A DNA stretch of 64,000 nt. It comes from Pedobacter sp. ASV28 (GTDB lineage: Bacteria > Bacteroidota > Bacteroidia > Sphingobacteriales > Sphingobacteriaceae). The notes beneath the pieces were generated by a model. It was not told where the DNA came from and made no database searches. It was given only the letters and a program-made list of their open reading frames with translations. This document shows positions 1 to 7,261 of this stretch, piece after piece (positions within the stretch are counted from its first letter, which is position 1; every line of letters starts with the position of its first letter). The position numbers were made by a program, and so were the translations under genes. Location: NCBI RefSeq assembly GCF_016428855.1, contig NZ_JAELTN010000017.1:1-64000 (forward strand), in the 5' to 3' direction.

Positions 1-135
1 GTTTTCACTAAAACGATCTAGGTTTGGTTTGGAAAACTTAGCCTCCTTCGTTTTGGGAATGCAATATTAGGGCTTTTAAATTATTTATGCAATATTTGCA
101 GTGAAAAAATTTTAAAAAAATTTACATTATTTTAT

Positions 136-1059
136 ATGAGCCTGATAATCATAGGTACTGTGGCCTTCGACGCCATTGAAACTCCTTTCGGAAAAACTGA
201 TAAAATTGTTGGAGGTGCTGCAACTTTTGCTAGTTTGGCCGCTTCTTACCTCTATAACAAGACAAAAATTGTTGCTGTTGTAGGCGATGATTTTAAAAAA
301 GAGGACATCGAAACCTTAAATAAACATGGCATAGACACCGAAGGTTTACAAATAAAAGCAGGAGAAAAATCTTTTTTCTGGAGCGGCAAGTACCATAACG
401 ACATGAACAGTCGCGATACGCTGATTACAGAATTGAATGTATTAGAAAACTTCGATCCTATTATTCCAGAAAGCTACCAAGATTGCGAATATCTAATGCT
501 AGGGAACTTAACGCCGCAAATTCAACAAACGGTAATTAAACGTTTAAAAAATCGCCCCAAGCTAATTGTATTAGATACCATGAACTTTTGGATGGACATC
601 ATGATGGACGACCTACTGGAAACCATTAAAATGGTGGATGTATTGACCATCAACGATTCGGAAGCCCGTCAATTATCTGGAGAATATTCACTGGTAAAAG
701 CCGCTAACAAAATCTTGACTATGGGGCCCAAATACCTTATTATCAAAAAAGGTGAGCATGGCGCATTATTATTCCATGAAGACAAGATCTTCTCAGCCCC
801 TGCCCTGCCATTAGCAGATGTATTTGATCCAACTGGTGCAGGCGATACTTTCGCCGGTGGTTTTATTGGTTATCTGGCCAAAGTAGGCACCATCAATTTC
901 AACAACATGAAAAATGCCTTGATCTATGGATCAGCCCTAGCCTCGTTCTGTGTAGAGAAATTTGGGACTGAGCGCCTCGTTGAGCTTTCGCAAACAGAAA
1001 TTGCTGCCCGTTTACAGCAATTTGTAAGCTTAAGCAGTTTTGAAATTATTCAAGATTAA
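136..1059 (+). CDS. PfkB-family carbohydrate/nucleoside kinase
   Basis: A 307-residue cytoplasmic sugar or nucleoside kinase of the ribokinase/PfkB fold. It has an N-terminal beta-strand start, a GGAATFAS substrate-side segment near residues 26-33, and the C-terminal family signature DPTGAGDTFAGG at 231-242, where GAGD (234-237) forms the anion hole and Asp237 is the expected catalytic base. Length is normal for the family. The substrate cannot be read from sequence; ribose, fructose, adenosine and related compounds are all used by relatives. It stands alone, followed by a hairpin and a convergent gene. The family is secure and the substrate unknown. Confidence 0.9.
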   Translation: MSLIIIGTVAFDAIETPFGKTDKIVGGAATFASLAASYLYNKTKIVAVVGDDFKKEDIETLNKHGIDTEGLQIKAGEKSFFWSGKYHNDMNSRDTLITELNVLENFDPIIPESYQDCEYLMLGNLTPQIQQTVIKRLKNRPKLIVLDTMNFWMDIMMDDLLETIKMVDVLTINDSEARQLSGEYSLVKAANKILTMGPKYLIIKKGEHGALLFHEDKIFSAPALPLADVFDPTGAGDTFAGGFIGYLAKVGTINFNNMKNALIYGSALASFCVEKFGTERLVELSQTEIAARLQQFVSLSSFEIIQD

Positions 1060-1071
1060 AATAAATAGAAG

Positions 1072-1117
1072 GTGTAAAGTTTAAAGTCAAACGCATGTCG
1101 AACTTTGAACTTTACAC
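1072..1117. terminator. Long hairpin between convergent genes
   Basis: A 16-bp stem with one G-T wobble (arms 1072-1087 and 1102-1117, loop 14 nt) sits between the kinase and the convergent cytochrome b5-like gene, whose stop codon (1112-1114) lies in the right arm. The U-tract is short, so it may be a weak bidirectional terminator. Its arms carry the motif ACTTTGAACTTTACAC, which resembles sequences seen elsewhere in this window. Confidence 0.5.
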
Positions 1118-1348
1118 TTTTAATAATCCTACCTTTTCAAATTTCTCGAAAACCGCATCCGTATGTGGAGCATCCGCCAGTTCTTCGGTAAGGTCCTGTC
1201 CAGCCCAATGCTCATAATGTTTGCCATTTTTCCATAACCTGCTTTCGGTTACATCATAAATAAAACCTTTATAGGCTACCCATATTTGTGGTTTATCCTG
1301 TCCATTCCGTAAGGCCAACTGCTGCTTGGTATAGCTGGGCAACTCCAT
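1112..1348 (-). CDS. Cytochrome b5-like heme-binding domain protein
   Basis: A 78-residue single-domain protein of the cytochrome b5-like heme/steroid-binding family. The pattern V-A-Y-x-G-x-I-Y-D-V-T (24-34), then HYEHWAGQDLT (44-54) and APH (60-62), matches short prokaryotic members; H44 or H47 together with H62 are the likely heme ligands. There is no signal peptide or membrane anchor, so it should be cytoplasmic. Its start overlaps the stop of the upstream membrane protein gene by one base, so the two are probably co-transcribed and translationally coupled. The redox partner is unknown. Confidence 0.82.
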   Translation of the reverse strand: MELPSYTKQQLALRNGQDKPQIWVAYKGFIYDVTESRLWKNGKHYEHWAGQDLTEELADAPHTDAVFEKFEKVGLLKV

Positions 1349-2025
1349 TACTTGGCAGCCCTGTGCTTAAAGAACTCGAACATATAAATACTTAACACCA
1401 CCATAGACAAGGCCATAAAGTAGCTCTCTAAGGGGACCGTTAGAAAAGTAAGTTTTAAGGTCTCTGCTTGGTTAAAGGTAACGATTCCCTGCTTTTCTAA
1501 AAAGATCGCACAAATGCAGAATGGAATGAACATAGCCGCAAAAGCCCGATAGGCCTTGTACATAAATCTTAATTTGTTGAGGTATTCGATAAACAGCAAC
1601 AATAAAAATAGTGAGGAGAAAGTCAACAGACTGTACCATTTACCATAGGCAAAAAACAAAAAGGCCACACAAATACCCAACAGAAGATTACTTAAGGTCA
1701 AGCTAAACTTTTGCAGGTCATTTTTCGGGAAACGGATATGCAGATAATGATAAACACCTAAGGCTGCAAAACTGAAAGCAAAATTGAAAAGATATTGCGT
1801 TAGGGGCAGTTCCTTATAGTTAAAGCTCAAAAAATAATCGAAATGATAGTTGACCACACTGAAAATCTTTAAAAAAGCCATTTCTGCAGAAAAAACAATG
1901 GCAGAAACCAGGGCAGCCCCTAAACTAAATTTCAAATAGGCTTTACCCAGTACATTTTTATCCAAGCTCAGCAAAAAAGGGATCAGCAATAAAAAGATAT
2001 CAATGGCCAGAAAAGTAAAATTCAT
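1348..2025 (-). CDS. Lycopene cyclase domain-like integral membrane protein
   Basis: A 225-residue protein with about six or seven hydrophobic segments and a two-repeat architecture resembling fused CrtYc/CrtYd-type lycopene cyclases. Each repeat ends near a Pro-Leu motif before a hydrophobic helix: P74-L-T-Q77 in the first half and P198-L-E-S201 in the second, where active cyclases carry PxE(E/D). The first motif has lost both acidic residues and the second keeps only one. No other carotenoid gene (crtB, crtI, crtZ) is nearby. It could be a diverged cyclase or a relative with another role. It is coupled to the cytochrome b5-like gene. The fold assignment is by remembered motif similarity only. 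Confidence 0.55.
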   Translation of the reverse strand: MNFTFLAIDIFLLLIPFLLSLDKNVLGKAYLKFSLGAALVSAIVFSAEMAFLKIFSVVNYHFDYFLSFNYKELPLTQYLFNFAFSFAALGVYHYLHIRFPKNDLQKFSLTLSNLLLGICVAFLFFAYGKWYSLLTFSSLFLLLLFIEYLNKLRFMYKAYRAFAAMFIPFCICAIFLEKQGIVTFNQAETLKLTFLTVPLESYFMALSMVVLSIYMFEFFKHRAAK

Positions 2026-2130
2026 TGTTTGAGGATATTTTCCACAAAAGTATGATTTTTAAACCTCTTTCAGAGAACAATCACACCATACATGCCTACA
2101 TGCCCCCTCGAGAGCACGATCTATGAAACA

Positions 2131-2159
2131 AAAAACGTCAGAAAAATATTTTTCTGACG
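2131..2159 (-). terminator. Palindromic terminator of the sigma factor gene
   Basis: A perfect 24-nt palindrome (2136-2159; arms CGTCAGAAAAAT and its complement) is followed on the minus strand by six T (positions 2135-2130), directly downstream of the sigma factor stop codon. This is the expected form of an intrinsic terminator. Confidence 0.75.
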
Positions 2160-2189
2160 CTCTCTTCTATCGTATAAGCTAAATAAGGC

Positions 2190-2705
2190 CTATACTTTTT
2201 CTATGGAATAATTTTTAAGGTATTTTTTCAGGTGCCCCCTGGCCACATGTATACGTGTTTTTACTGTACCAATGGGAATATTCAATTCTTCCGCAATTTC
2301 ATGATATTTAAATCCTTCAAAATATTTGATGAATGGTACATAGTATTCAGGCTGTAAAGAATCAAGCGCCTTATTGATGTCTTTTAGCACAAACTTGCTC
2401 TCCACAGCATTATTGGTAGCACTAAAATGGAGGTTTGCATACGTAATGTCTTCGCTTTGGGTAATCAATGCATTTGTTTTGACCAGACGCCTGTAATTAT
2501 TAATAAAAGTATTACGCATGATGGTAAACAGCCAACCTTTTAAATTTGTTCCTTCTTTAAACTTGCCATAATAAGTTACAGCCTTAAGAAGCGTATCCTG
2601 AACAAGGTCATTCGCATCTTCAATGTCTTTGGTAAAATTTAAGGCAAATGATTTTAATGAACTTGAATAGTCATTTAATTGGTCGTTAAATTGTAGCTGT
2701 GTCAT
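2190..2705 (-). CDS. ECF-type RNA polymerase sigma factor
   Basis: A 171-residue extracytoplasmic-function sigma-70 factor. Region 2 covers about residues 10-75, with DANDLVQDTLLKA in helix 2.2 and LKGWLFTIMRNTFINNYRR as the promoter-melting and -10 recognition part. Region 4 covers about 115-165, with the HTH segment EIAEELNIPIGTVKTRI. Length fits the family. No anti-sigma (FecR-like or zinc-finger) gene is adjacent, which is unusual for many ECF groups but common for the small Bacteroidota sigma factors that open with this region 2 pattern. The target regulon is unknown. It is flanked by its own terminator downstream. Confidence 0.9.
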   Translation of the reverse strand: MTQLQFNDQLNDYSSSLKSFALNFTKDIEDANDLVQDTLLKAVTYYGKFKEGTNLKGWLFTIMRNTFINNYRRLVKTNALITQSEDITYANLHFSATNNAVESKFVLKDINKALDSLQPEYYVPFIKYFEGFKYHEIAEELNIPIGTVKTRIHVARGHLKKYLKNYSIEKV

Positions 2706-2853
2706 AGTATTAGTTTTAAGTTAATAAAGAACAGCTGCTTGATGGTCAGCAAACTGTCATAGCTATGTAACCCCTTACAACTATAATACCAAAAAACAAC
2801 AAGCTAAGGCTTAAAACTCAAAAACTTTGTTTTTAAGCTCAAGAGACTAATGA

Positions 2854-3870
2854 TTAAAAAATATTTACTTCCCGCTCCAAGTTCACGGCAAATTTGTGCT
2901 GTACAGTGTCTATTATTTTTTCTGAAAATCTATACACTTCATCGCCTGTGGCATGGCCATGATTGACCAGTACCAAAGCTTGATTTTTCCAAGTACCAGT
3001 TTGGCCATCTACTACGCCCTTAAAACCACATTGCTCAATTAACCAACCAGCAGCCAACTTAACCTTATTATTTGGCGCCGGATAATGGGCCACTTCTGGA
3101 AACTTTTGGAATAAGCTATCGAATTGAGCCTTTGTTATGATTGGATTCTTAAAGAAGCTCCCCGCGTTGCCTATTGTTTTTGGATCTGGCAGTTTGCTCA
3201 CCCTAATAGCCGCTACCACTTCAGAAATATCAGAAATACTGGGCTGCTGTATATTTCTTCTTTCCAATTCGGCATTGATAGCGCCATAATGGGTCTTTAA
3301 ATTAGGTTTGGTACTTAATTTATAGGTAACCGAAGTAATGATATACTTTCCCTTTAATTCATTTTTAAAGACACTTTCCCGATAACCAAAGCCACATTCT
3401 TCTGGACTGAAAGTCCTGACCAGCCCTGTAGCAGTTTCAAAAGCTTCACAACTGGCAAACACATCTTTGATTTCTACCCCATAGGCACCAATATTTTGGA
3501 TGGGCGATGCCCCTACCGTTCCCGGGATCAAAGTAAGATTCTCTATGCCGGCAAAACCATGCTCCACACAATAGCTTACCAGGTTATTCCACACCTCTCC
3601 CGCTCCGGCCGTTACCCACACTTCTGTGTCTTGCTGCTCTACTTCTATACCCAAAATGTTCATTCGTACTATCAAACCTTCATAGTCTTTGGTAAAGAGC
3701 ATATTACTCCCACCGCCCAAGATCAAAACGGCCTGCTCTTTAACAATAGGACTTTCAAAAATAGCCTGCAGATCTTCAACATGATGGGCTTCTACAAAAT
3801 ATTTGGCATTTACATCAATTCCAAAAGTATTCAGGTTTTTAAGAGAATGGTTTTCTTTGATGAGGGGCAT
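2854..3870 (-). CDS. murB: UDP-N-acetylmuramate dehydrogenase (MurB)
   Basis: MurB reduces UDP-GlcNAc-enolpyruvate to UDP-MurNAc with NADPH and FAD in the cytoplasmic stage of peptidoglycan synthesis. At 338 residues it matches the long type I form known from E. coli. Visible marks are the FAD-binding segment LGGGSNMLF (about 52-60), IPGTVGASPIQNIGAYG (about 115-131), the catalytic-serine segment GSFFKNP near 237-243, and AGWLIEQCGFKG near 275-286. The gene is monocistronic and divergent from the tetR gene, with a TAnnTTTG element upstream. Confidence 0.96.
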   Translation of the reverse strand: MPLIKENHSLKNLNTFGIDVNAKYFVEAHHVEDLQAIFESPIVKEQAVLILGGGSNMLFTKDYEGLIVRMNILGIEVEQQDTEVWVTAGAGEVWNNLVSYCVEHGFAGIENLTLIPGTVGASPIQNIGAYGVEIKDVFASCEAFETATGLVRTFSPEECGFGYRESVFKNELKGKYIITSVTYKLSTKPNLKTHYGAINAELERRNIQQPSISDISEVVAAIRVSKLPDPKTIGNAGSFFKNPIITKAQFDSLFQKFPEVAHYPAPNNKVKLAAGWLIEQCGFKGVVDGQTGTWKNQALVLVNHGHATGDEVYRFSEKIIDTVQHKFAVNLEREVNIF

Positions 3871-3887
3871 AGTCTATAATTATGCTA

Positions 3888-3895
3888 CAAATGTA
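3888..3895 (-). promoter_or_regulatory. Probable -7 element of murB promoter
   Basis: On the minus strand this reads TACATTTG, matching the Bacteroidota -7 consensus TAnnTTTG, 17 nt before the murB start codon. No TTG lies at the standard distance upstream; one occurs after a 25-nt spacer. Confidence 0.45.
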
Positions 3896-4007
3896 AGTTA
3901 TTTACCACAAGAAATGATTTCAAAAAAGAGCGGTCTACCTGCCATTTAAAACCTATGTCTGTTAAATGTAATTTCATCTCATCCTAAAAAAATAATCATT
4001 GAAAACT

Positions 4008-4037
4008 TTAGGATTAAAAAAAGTTTCCATAGTTTTG
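4008..4037 (+). promoter_or_regulatory. Probable promoter of tetR/efflux locus
   Basis: TTAG (4008-4011), an 18-nt spacer and TAGTTTTG (4030-4037) resemble the Bacteroidota TTTG/TAnnTTTG promoter. It lies 26 nt before the TTG start of the regulator gene, in the murB-tetR divergent spacer. Confidence 0.45.
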
Positions 4038-4063
4038 CGGCAGAATTTTGAAAGGACACGAAA

Positions 4064-4702
4064 TTGGAAATAAAAGATTATATCATTAACGGTGCCGACA
4101 AGCTTTTTTGCCAATATGGTTTTAAAAGCGTAACCATGGATGATATTGCCAAACATTTAGGAATATCTAAAAAAACCATCTATCAAAACTTCAAGGATAA
4201 AAATGAGCTTATCAACATCCTTATTCGAGATAGGATTGTAAACCAGGATCTTCAGATGAACAAATGTTTGATTGCATCTGAAAATGCCGTACAGGAGGTT
4301 TACTTTGGCATGCAAGACATGGATTATTTTTTAGCGACCATGAATCCAATGCTTTTTTATGATTTACAAAAATATCATCAGGAAGCGTGGCTAAAGTTCA
4401 TGGCCTTTAAGGAAAAAGAAATTGGCAAAAAAATTATGGAAAACCTGGAAAGGGGCAAACAAGAAGGCCTCTACCGGGATGATATCAATAGCGAAATCAT
4501 TACGAGGATGAGGTTGGATCAAGTAGATGTTGTTTTTACTCAAAATGGGCATTATGACACGAACAAAAACAGTTTATCGAATATTATGGTCGAAATAACC
4601 AGACACTTTTTGTTCGGAATTTGTAACAATGAGGGTATAAAATTGATCCATAAGTATGATAAGGAAATCTTGCAAAAGCAAGAACTTGCCAAAAGCAATT
4701 AA
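4064..4702 (+). CDS. TetR/AcrR-family transcriptional regulator
   Basis: A 212-residue regulator with an N-terminal TetR helix-turn-helix at about residues 5-50 (GFKSVTMDDIAKHLGISKK then TIYQNFKDKNEL) and a divergent helical ligand domain behind it. The start codon is TTG, chosen because the family's N-terminal helix starts just after it and AGGA lies about 9 nt upstream. It precedes the TolC-type gene by 40 bp on the same strand, so it probably belongs to the efflux operon and responds to a pump substrate or membrane stress. The ligand cannot be inferred. Confidence 0.88.
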   Translation: MEIKDYIINGADKLFCQYGFKSVTMDDIAKHLGISKKTIYQNFKDKNELINILIRDRIVNQDLQMNKCLIASENAVQEVYFGMQDMDYFLATMNPMLFYDLQKYHQEAWLKFMAFKEKEIGKKIMENLERGKQEGLYRDDINSEIITRMRLDQVDVVFTQNGHYDTNKNSLSNIMVEITRHFLFGICNNEGIKLIHKYDKEILQKQELAKSN

Positions 4703-4742
4703 CTAAAATAGAGTTCACCCAAAAATTAATAATTAATCAACT

Positions 4743-6083
4743 ATGTTTAGAATAAAAACGGCAAAACTGATGCTGTTGCTGCTTACCAGCCTTGGTTTGC
4801 CAGCATTAACCTTCGCACAACAACCCGTAACCTTAAAAGATGCACTGAAGTTCGCACTTGATAATAATGTGAAAGTTCGTAAAGCAAGGTTAGATATAGA
4901 TGGCGGAAGATACAAGGTACAAGAAATAAGAGCCCAGGCCCTACCTCAAATCACAGGGAATGCCGGTTTAACCTACAATCCTATTATTGGCCAATTGGTG
5001 GCTAACATAGGTGGCCAGACCCAGTCATTTAAATTGGGCCAAAATTGGAACTCTAGTGCAGGTGTACAACTTTCGCAGCAATTGTTCAACCAAACCGTGT
5101 TTACAGGCTTACAAGCAGCTAGGTCAAGTGAAGAGTATTATAACCTCACTGCCCAATTTACAGAAGAGCAGATTATAGAGCTGGTGGCCAACAACTATTA
5201 CCAGGTACTGGTAGGCAGACAGCAGTTGGGTGTTATAGAAAACAACATCAAAAATGTAAAAGTGGTGGAAAAGATTACCTCAAGCCAGTATGAAAATGGC
5301 CTGGCCAAAAAAATTGATGTGGACCGTATTAAGGTTAACCTTACCAATTTAGAAACAAAACGTGCAGAAATCATCAATTCAATTACCCAATTAGAGAATC
5401 AGTTGAAGTTTTCTATGGGCATGCCAGTGGCCAGGCCCATCTCTTTACCGGAAACTGAATTAACCGAAGTTAAGCAATTACCCGTATTTGCCGATTCAAT
5501 TGCTTTGGCCAATAGAACAGAGATCAAGCTTTTAAACAATCAAGACAAACTGCTTTCCCTGCAACGCAAAGCTTACCTTTCTGAATATTACCCTAGCTTA
5601 TCTTTAACTGGTAATTATACCTATTCCAGCCAGAGCAACGGATTTGATTTTCTAAATTCAAGTAGTGCAGCTATTGGTTTTGGCGCATCGGCCATAGGGG
5701 TTTCCTTAAAAGTACCGATCTTCAATGGCTTTTTAACCCGTTCAAAAGTGCGTCAGGCCAATGTGGAAATCGACAAGGCTAAACAAGATAGGATTGAAAC
5801 CACAAACTCCTTGAATTTAGCTTATGAGAATGCCAAAATCCAATTAAAAAACAGCATGAACACCATTACCTCTCAGAAAAAAAATGCTGAATTGGCAACG
5901 GAAATCTATAAGAGCACACAAAACAATTATAACAACGGTTTGGCTAGCTTAACAGATTTGCTTGACACGGAAAATTCACTTACCGAAGCCCAAAACAGCT
6001 ATACCCAAGCATTGCTGAACTATAAGATTGCCGAAATACAATTAATTAAAGCCAAAGGAGAAATCAAAACTCTAGCCCAATAA
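4743..6083 (+). CDS. TolC-family outer membrane efflux protein
   Basis: A 446-residue outer membrane channel component. A signal peptide (basic N-terminus, Leu-rich core, cleavage near TFAQQ at about residue 25) is followed by two OEP repeats of long coiled-coil alpha-helices and beta strands, typical of TolC. It provides the outer membrane exit for the adaptor and RND pump encoded 31 and about 1,180 bp downstream. There is no lipobox, so it is not an OprM-type lipoprotein. Confidence 0.93.
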   Translation: MFRIKTAKLMLLLLTSLGLPALTFAQQPVTLKDALKFALDNNVKVRKARLDIDGGRYKVQEIRAQALPQITGNAGLTYNPIIGQLVANIGGQTQSFKLGQNWNSSAGVQLSQQLFNQTVFTGLQAARSSEEYYNLTAQFTEEQIIELVANNYYQVLVGRQQLGVIENNIKNVKVVEKITSSQYENGLAKKIDVDRIKVNLTNLETKRAEIINSITQLENQLKFSMGMPVARPISLPETELTEVKQLPVFADSIALANRTEIKLLNNQDKLLSLQRKAYLSEYYPSLSLTGNYTYSSQSNGFDFLNSSSAAIGFGASAIGVSLKVPIFNGFLTRSKVRQANVEIDKAKQDRIETTNSLNLAYENAKIQLKNSMNTITSQKKNAELATEIYKSTQNNYNNGLASLTDLLDTENSLTEAQNSYTQALLNYKIAEIQLIKAKGEIKTLAQ

Positions 6084-6114
6084 ACCAAAATATAGAAGAA
6101 ATAAATTACATAAA

Positions 6115-7173
6115 ATGAAAAGAGTAATAACCATAATCGTCGTAATAATTGTAGTGCTAGCTGCTATTGCCTACGTATTAAACAATAACAAAAAGAAAAA
6201 CGATGCCAAAACCGCTTATATTGCCGAAGGTGGTGGTGCCGTAGCGGTTCGTATCGCTACAGTGGAGAAAAAGGTTGTTGACCTTGATTTTAGTTCCAAT
6301 GGTACTTTTGCACCTAATCAGGAGCTCAATTTCTCTGCCGAAAACAGTGGTCGTGTAACCAAAATTTTTGTAGAAGAAGGTAGCCGTGTAAGTAAAGGTC
6401 AGGTTTTGGCCCGTATAGATGCCGAGATATTGAATACCGATAGAGAAACTGCAGAAGCCACTTATCAAAATGCCATTAAAGATCTTGCCCGTTATGAAAA
6501 CTCTTTCAAAACCGGTGGAGTTACCCAACAACAATTGGATCAGGTAAGACTAACGGCAGAAAATGCTAAACTTAAACTACAACAACAACAACGTAAATTA
6601 AACGATGCCAATATCAGGTCTTCTATCAACGGTATTGTAAACAAAAAAATGATCGAAGTAGGTGCAGTAGTAGCTCCAGGCACCCAATTGTTCGAACTGG
6701 TTGACATCTCTAAGCTAAAGCTTAAGGTGAATGTGAATGAAGGTCAGGTTGCCAGTCTAAAATTAGGTGATAAGATCACCGTAAAATCTTCGGTGTTCCC
6801 TAATGATACTTATAGTGGAAAAGTGACTTTCATTGCTGCAAAGGCAGATGAGACATTAAACTTCCCTGTCGAAATTGAAGTAACAAACAATATTAACAAT
6901 AGCCTAAAAGCGGGAATGTATGGTACAGCAATATTTAACTTTCCTAAACAAGCACCTAGTATTCTTATCCCACGTTCATCTTTTGTGGGTAGCGTAAGTA
7001 GCAACCAAGTTTTTGTATTAGAGAACAATACTTCAAAAATACGTAAAGTTGTTGCTGGCCGTATTCTGGGAGACAATGTTGAAATTCTTGAGGGCTTGAA
7101 AGAAGGAGAAACTGTTATTACAAGTGGACAAATTAACTTGGCCGAAGGAACTGCAGTAAGCATCGTTAAATAG
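6115..7173 (+). CDS. RND efflux periplasmic adaptor (membrane fusion protein)
   Basis: A 352-residue HlyD/AcrA-type adaptor linking the inner membrane pump to the TolC channel. One N-terminal hydrophobic segment (about 4-22) acts as an uncleaved anchor or signal and has no lipobox. A barrel-sandwich lipoyl-like hybrid domain is split around a short coiled-coil hairpin (about 105-165), followed by a beta-barrel and a C-terminal membrane-proximal domain ending in GLKEGETVITSGQINLAEG. The short hairpin and the partner pump suggest a hydrophobic or drug efflux adaptor. It is the second gene of the tripartite operon. Confidence 0.93.
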   Translation: MKRVITIIVVIIVVLAAIAYVLNNNKKKNDAKTAYIAEGGGAVAVRIATVEKKVVDLDFSSNGTFAPNQELNFSAENSGRVTKIFVEEGSRVSKGQVLARIDAEILNTDRETAEATYQNAIKDLARYENSFKTGGVTQQQLDQVRLTAENAKLKLQQQQRKLNDANIRSSINGIVNKKMIEVGAVVAPGTQLFELVDISKLKLKVNVNEGQVASLKLGDKITVKSSVFPNDTYSGKVTFIAAKADETLNFPVEIEVTNNINNSLKAGMYGTAIFNFPKQAPSILIPRSSFVGSVSSNQVFVLENNTSKIRKVVAGRILGDNVEILEGLKEGETVITSGQINLAEGTAVSIVK

Positions 7174-7261
7174 TCCAGTTTACAATTCTCAGTTTGCAGA
7201 TTTTGAGCAAAAGACCAATGGTCTAAGATCTATCATCTCAATACTAAATATTTAATAAGAA

